From positions 117,319 to 181,318 of the forward strand of contig NZ_JAHRHK010000007.1 in assembly GCF_021246465.1 (NCBI RefSeq): a stretch of 64,000 nucleotides of DNA, in the 5' to 3' direction. The translations under genes were made by a program, and so were the position numbers. Under the pieces are notes generated by a model that made no database searches, was not told where the DNA came from, and saw only the letters and a program-made list of their open reading frames with translations. This document shows positions 60,791-64,000 of this stretch, piece by piece; position 1 is the stretch's first letter, and every line of letters begins with the position of its first letter. The DNA is from Nocardioides sp. R-C-SC26 (GTDB taxonomy: Bacteria; Actinomycetota; Actinomycetes; Propionibacteriales; Nocardioidaceae).

Positions 60791-60850
60791 CCGACCAGAT
60801 GCGCGCCGCCCGGGATCAGTGCCCGGACGGCCCGGTAACGCGGAACCGGT

Positions 60851-61549
60851 TCACGTGGCGCAGACGCCGTCCTCGCATCCGGGAGCGTCGCCGCCCACCG
60901 TCGTCAGCGGGGACGTCGGGCGCTCGGCCCATGCCTGGGCGAGCGCCTGGGAGAACACCTCGGTCGGCTGCGCGCCGCTGATGCCGAGGCGTCGGTCGAT
61001 CACGAAGAACGGCACGCCCGTGGCGCCGTAGGCAGCGGCCTGAGCGATGTCGTCGCGGACGGCGTCGGCGTACGCGTCACCGGCCAGCACCTCGCGCGCA
61101 CGCTCGGCGTCGATCCCGACGCCGGCGGCGAGCTCCACGAGCACCCCGTGGTCTTCGACGTCGAGCCCGCGCACGAAGTACGCATCGAGCAGCGCCTCCT
61201 TCAGCGCGTCGCGCCGATCGCCGGCGGCATGCAGCAGGCGGTGCGCGTCGATCGTGTTCGCGACGCGACCCTCCGCCAGCCCGGAGTAGTCGAGGCCGAC
61301 CTCGGCGGCGACCTGCTGCACCTGCCCCATCATCGCGCGCACGCCGTCCTCGCTCTGGCCGTACTTGCGGGCCAGCGCGTCGACCACCCGCTCACCGGAG
61401 CCGCGCGGCGTCGTCGGGTCGAGCTGGTAGGAGCGCCACACGATCTCGACGGCGTCGCGGTGGTCGAAGTCGGCCAGCGCCGCCTCCAGCCTCCGCTTAC
61501 CGATGTAGCACCACGGACAGACGACGTCGGACCAGATCTCGATCAACAC
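60851..61549 (-). CDS. DsbA-family (FrnE-like) thioredoxin-fold oxidoreductase
   Basis: 232 residues from GTG 61549. The active site is DVVCPWCYIGKRRLE near residue 8, with CPWC typical of FrnE/2-hydroxychromene isomerase-like DsbA proteins. VEIVWRSYQLDPTTPRGSGE and GVPFFVIDRRLGISGAQPTE (cis-Pro region) complete the signature. The C-terminus ends GCEDGVCAT, with an extra Cys pair. No signal peptide, so cytosolic. Probable thiol-redox or stress role; substrate unknown. Confidence 0.92.
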   Translation of the reverse strand: MLIEIWSDVVCPWCYIGKRRLEAALADFDHRDAVEIVWRSYQLDPTTPRGSGERVVDALARKYGQSEDGVRAMMGQVQQVAAEVGLDYSGLAEGRVANTIDAHRLLHAAGDRRDALKEALLDAYFVRGLDVEDHGVLVELAAGVGIDAERAREVLAGDAYADAVRDDIAQAAAYGATGVPFFVIDRRLGISGAQPTEVFSQALAQAWAERPTSPLTTVGGDAPGCEDGVCAT

Positions 61550-61605
61550 ATCGGGCCAACGCCCCGGCCGGCCGGGGTGTTCCCGCGTCCGCCTACGCTC
61601 ACCGC

Positions 61606-62136
61606 ATGCCCTGGGGACTCGACGCCGTGCCCGCCCTCGACCGTCCGGATCTGCTCGCCGAATCGGTGGCGAAGGCCCTCCAGGCATGGCCCGACGCCTC
61701 CTCCGCACAGGTTGTCGAGATCGACCCCGAGGTGGCCGACACCGCAGCGATGAGCCAGACCTACGGCGTGCCGCTGGAGTCCGGCTTCAACTGCGTGGTG
61801 ATCTCCGGACGCCGCGACGGCGAGGAGCGGGTCGCCGCGTGCGTCGTCCGCTCCGACACCCGGGCCGACGTCAACGGCGTCGCGAAACGCCTCCTCGACG
61901 TCCGCAAGGCCTCGTTCCTGTCCCGCGAACGCGCCGTGAGCGAGTCGGGCATGGAGTACGGCGGCATCACGCCGATCGGCCTGCCTGCCGCCTGGAGAGT
62001 CCTGGTCGACTCCCGCATCCTCGACGCCGGACCCGTCGTGCTCGGATCGGGCGTCCGCCGCTCGAAGCTGCTCCTTCCCGGCCCCGCCCTCGCCGCAGCT
62101 CCGCGGGTCGAGGTGATCGAGGGCCTCGGCGGCTGA
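61606..62136 (+). CDS. YbaK/EbsC-domain protein (aminoacyl-tRNA editing type)
   Basis: 176 residues. FNCVVISGRRDGEERVAACV, RKASFLSRERAVSESGMEYG and GITPIGLPAAWRVLVDSRIL follow the YbaK/ProX editing-domain pattern, including the conserved GGITPIGLP turn. Such stand-alone proteins hydrolyse mischarged aminoacyl-tRNA (often Cys-tRNA-Pro or Ala-tRNA-Pro). Divergent from the FrnE-like gene, 56 bp apart. Specificity unknown. Confidence 0.85.
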   Translation: MPWGLDAVPALDRPDLLAESVAKALQAWPDASSAQVVEIDPEVADTAAMSQTYGVPLESGFNCVVISGRRDGEERVAACVVRSDTRADVNGVAKRLLDVRKASFLSRERAVSESGMEYGGITPIGLPAAWRVLVDSRILDAGPVVLGSGVRRSKLLLPGPALAAAPRVEVIEGLGG

Positions 62137-62322
62137 GTAGGCCCGTTCGAGCGGATGCGCGAGCCGTAGTTCGGTCTGCGCGACGTCGTCCGCACGGCGA
62201 GCGGGCGCTCGTCGGGGCGGTTCCTCGCGCCCCCACCCCCGGCTCGTGTACGGGTCGACCCAGGGTCGTATCGGGGTCGCTCCCCGATGCCGCGCAGCCG
62301 TCCCGACCCCCAGGCTCGGTCC

Positions 62323-63249
62323 ATGATCGAAGTCCAGAATCTCACTCGCACCTATGGCGGCTACCGAGCCGTCGACGACGTCTCTTTCACGGCGCGCTCC
62401 GGTCGCGTCACCGGCTTCCTCGGCCCGAACGGGGCCGGCAAGTCGACCACCATGCGTGTGCTCGTCGGACTCACGCCCGCGACGTCGGGTACCGCGACCA
62501 TCGATGGTCGACGCTTCGCCGAACTGCCGAACCCCGCGCGCGAGGTCGGCGTCCTGCTGGACGCCTCGGCGCAGCACGCCGGACGCACGGGCCGGGAGAT
62601 CCTCACCATCGCGGCCGACACCATCGGGCTCCCCCGGATCCGGGTGAGCGAGATGCTCGATCTGGTCTCCCTGACCAGCGAGGAGGCGGACCGCCGCGTA
62701 CGCCACTACTCCCTCGGCATGCGGCAGAGGCTCGGCCTCGCGGTGTCGTTGATCGGGGATCCGCGCGTCCTCATCCTCGACGAGCCGGCGAACGGGCTCG
62801 ACCCCGCCGGCATCCGGTGGATGCGAGACCTGCTGCGCGGGTACGCCGATCGCGGCGGCACGGTGCTGCTGTCCTCGCACCTGCTTCACGAGATCGAGGT
62901 CGTCGCCGACGACCTGGTCGTCATCGGGCGCGGCAGGATCGTGGCCCAGGGCACGAAGGCCGACCTGCTCGCCGGCGCCGGCTCCTCGGTGCAGACGGCG
63001 CGCCCCGAGGATGCCGCCGGTCTCGTGCGAGCACTCGGCGATGCGGGCCTGACGGCGACGCGAGCCGACGCGCGCCTCCGGGTGGACGGCGAGGCACGCC
63101 AGATCGGTCTCATCGCCCACGAGGCAGGCATCCCGCTGGCGGAACTGCGCCCCGCCGACGGCGCGGGCCTGGAGGAGATGTTCCTCGAGCTGACCGCCGA
63201 CACCCAGCGCGAGAGCGCACCCACCGCGCAGGCAGGAGAAGCAGCATGA
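62323..63249 (+). CDS. ABC transporter ATP-binding protein (drug/antibiotic exporter type)
   Basis: 308 residues from ATG 62323. Walker A GPNGAGKST, signature YSLGMRQRLGLAVSL, Walker B VLILDEPANGLDPAGIRWMR and H-loop SSHLLHEIE match the CcmA/DrrA/BcrA-type ATPases. The C-terminal 85 residues are a variable regulatory tail. Pairs with the following permease gene (ATGA-type overlap). The 186-bp upstream gap has a small hairpin CGGGG/CCCCG at about 62265-62286 and no other feature I recognise. Confidence 0.9.
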   Translation: MIEVQNLTRTYGGYRAVDDVSFTARSGRVTGFLGPNGAGKSTTMRVLVGLTPATSGTATIDGRRFAELPNPAREVGVLLDASAQHAGRTGREILTIAADTIGLPRIRVSEMLDLVSLTSEEADRRVRHYSLGMRQRLGLAVSLIGDPRVLILDEPANGLDPAGIRWMRDLLRGYADRGGTVLLSSHLLHEIEVVADDLVVIGRGRIVAQGTKADLLAGAGSSVQTARPEDAAGLVRALGDAGLTATRADARLRVDGEARQIGLIAHEAGIPLAELRPADGAGLEEMFLELTADTQRESAPTAQAGEAA

Positions 63250-64000
63250 CCACCACGACCCTGACGTCCGACTCGTCCTCCGCCCCGACATCGACCTCCG
63301 GGACCGCACCGACCTCGACCATCCCGCGAGAGCGGACGGAGTACGCACGTCCGTCGTTCGTGCGGCTGGTCCGCGTCGAGTGGCGCAAGACGTTCGACAC
63401 CCGGGCTGGGTGGTGGCTGTGCGCCAGCGTGCTGGGCCTCTCGGTGATCGCGAGCATCGCGATCATCGCTTTCGTGGCGCCGGAGGAGCAGAACTACTCC
63501 ATGTTCGCGACCGCGATCGGCTTCCCGATGGCTGTCATCCTCCCCATGCTCGCGATCCTCTCGATCACCAGCGAGTGGAGCCAGCGCAGCGGCCTCGGCA
63601 CCTTCACGATGGTGCCGAGCAGGGCGCGGGTCATCGGCGCCAAGGCTGCGGTCACCCTCGTCGTCGGCGTCGCCTCGATGACCGTGGCGATGGCCGTGGG
63701 CGTCGCCGGAACCCTGGTCGGATCCTTGATCTCCGGCGTCTCCCCCGTCTGGGACTCCAGCCCGGGTCAGCTGGCCGCCATCGTGATCGCCAACGTGCTG
63801 GGCATGGCGATGGGCTTCATGCTCGGCGTGGTGCTGCGCAACTCCGCTGCCGCGATCGTGGGCTACTTCGTCTACGGCTTCGTGCTCACCGCGGTCTCGG
63901 CGACCTTGGCGGCCTATCAGGACTGGTGGCGCGATCTCCAGCCGTGGCTGGACTTCAACTTCGCCCAGGGGGTGCTCTTCGAGAGCTGGCCGACCGGCGA
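63246..64000 (+). CDS. ABC transporter permease (partial)
   Basis: Starts at ATG 63246 within the stop of the ATPase gene and runs off the right edge (251 codons visible). A Ser/Thr-rich N-terminus of about 40 residues leads to RLVRVEWRKTFDTRAGWWLC, the usual opening of ABC-2 type permeases. Hydrophobic segments follow (VLGLSVIASIAIIAFVAP, GFPMAVILPMLAILSI, VTLVVGVASMTVAMAVGVAG, LGMAMGFMLGVVLRNS, and one more). Together with the ATPase it should form a small exporter. Confidence 0.85.
   Translation, partial: MTTTTLTSDSSSAPTSTSGTAPTSTIPRERTEYARPSFVRLVRVEWRKTFDTRAGWWLCASVLGLSVIASIAIIAFVAPEEQNYSMFATAIGFPMAVILPMLAILSITSEWSQRSGLGTFTMVPSRARVIGAKAAVTLVVGVASMTVAMAVGVAGTLVGSLISGVSPVWDSSPGQLAAIVIANVLGMAMGFMLGVVLRNSAAAIVGYFVYGFVLTAVSATLAAYQDWWRDLQPWLDFNFAQGVLFESWPTG

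Overview
The window is very high-GC DNA with almost no intergenic space, many ATGA/GTGA start-stop overlaps, frequent GTG starts, DtxR/IdeR-type iron boxes and a pknG-glnH-glnX gene set. Together these point to an actinobacterium, most likely Nocardioidaceae (Nocardioides/Aeromicrobium-like). The family placement is inferred from gene content and repeat style, not from a marker gene. I see no rRNA, tRNA, CRISPR array, transposase, integrase or phage gene, so this reads as ordinary chromosome.

Layout. 1-8.1 kb: a partial CPBP membrane protease, gltX, an FAH-family hydrolase, a small YdeI-like protein, a TauE/SafE exporter, a conserved actinobacterial protein and the methionine importer metQ-metI-metN. 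8.2-13.5 kb: a complete desferrioxamine-type siderophore operon, desABCD, with an iron box just before desA. 13.5-17.7 kb: the biotin operon bioB-A-F-D. 17.8-22.3 kb: a MerR-VOC fusion regulator, a small unknown protein, an aminoglycoside 2'-N-acetyltransferase homologue coupled to an amidase, and a divergent FMN reductase/TetR pair with an operator palindrome. 22.3-24.1 kb: citramalate synthase cimA behind a leader peptide with three consecutive Ile codons and an attenuator. 24.2-31.5 kb: a Ser/Thr kinase, then a siderophore ABC importer (two permeases and an ATPase) and two tandem siderophore-binding lipoproteins, each transcription unit having its own iron box. 31.6-34.5 kb: ilvE, leuB and a long structured leader carrying a second branched-chain-type leader peptide. 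34.5-37.8 kb: an O-methyltransferase and a large LuxR (LAL) regulator.

37.9-50.5 kb is the most unusual part. Ten tightly packed minus-strand genes surround a PknG-GlnH-GlnX signalling core: TelA-family protein, unknown protein, CbbX/SpoVK-type AAA+ ATPase, GlnX-like membrane protein, GlnH-like amino-acid-binding lipoprotein, coiled-coil protein, PknG-like kinase, PP2C phosphatase, VWA protein and FHA protein. A divergent SPFH/band-7 gene follows. Kinase, phosphatase and phosphothreonine-reader are all encoded, and these three proteins share N-terminal tandem zinc-ribbon modules. Four of the ten genes carry in-frame pieces of a dispersed repeat in disordered stretches.

51.6-64 kb: yczE/yczR, serA, an ABC-F ATPase with a possible WhiB7-type promoter and a three-codon upstream ORF, the efeUOB iron importer with its own iron box, an FrnE-like DsbA protein, a YbaK-domain protein and a two-gene ABC exporter cut by the right edge. 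A 34-bp palindrome occurs four times, in two pairs with the same 44-nt period, at the convergent junctions tetR/cimA and SPFH/yczE. At both places it supplies a gene's stop codon.

The des operon would make the siderophore, the importer and its two binding proteins would retrieve it, and efeUOB would provide a second iron route, probably all under one IdeR/DmdR-type repressor encoded elsewhere. cimA, ilvE and leuB form a branched-chain amino acid group with leader-peptide control suggested at two of its promoters.
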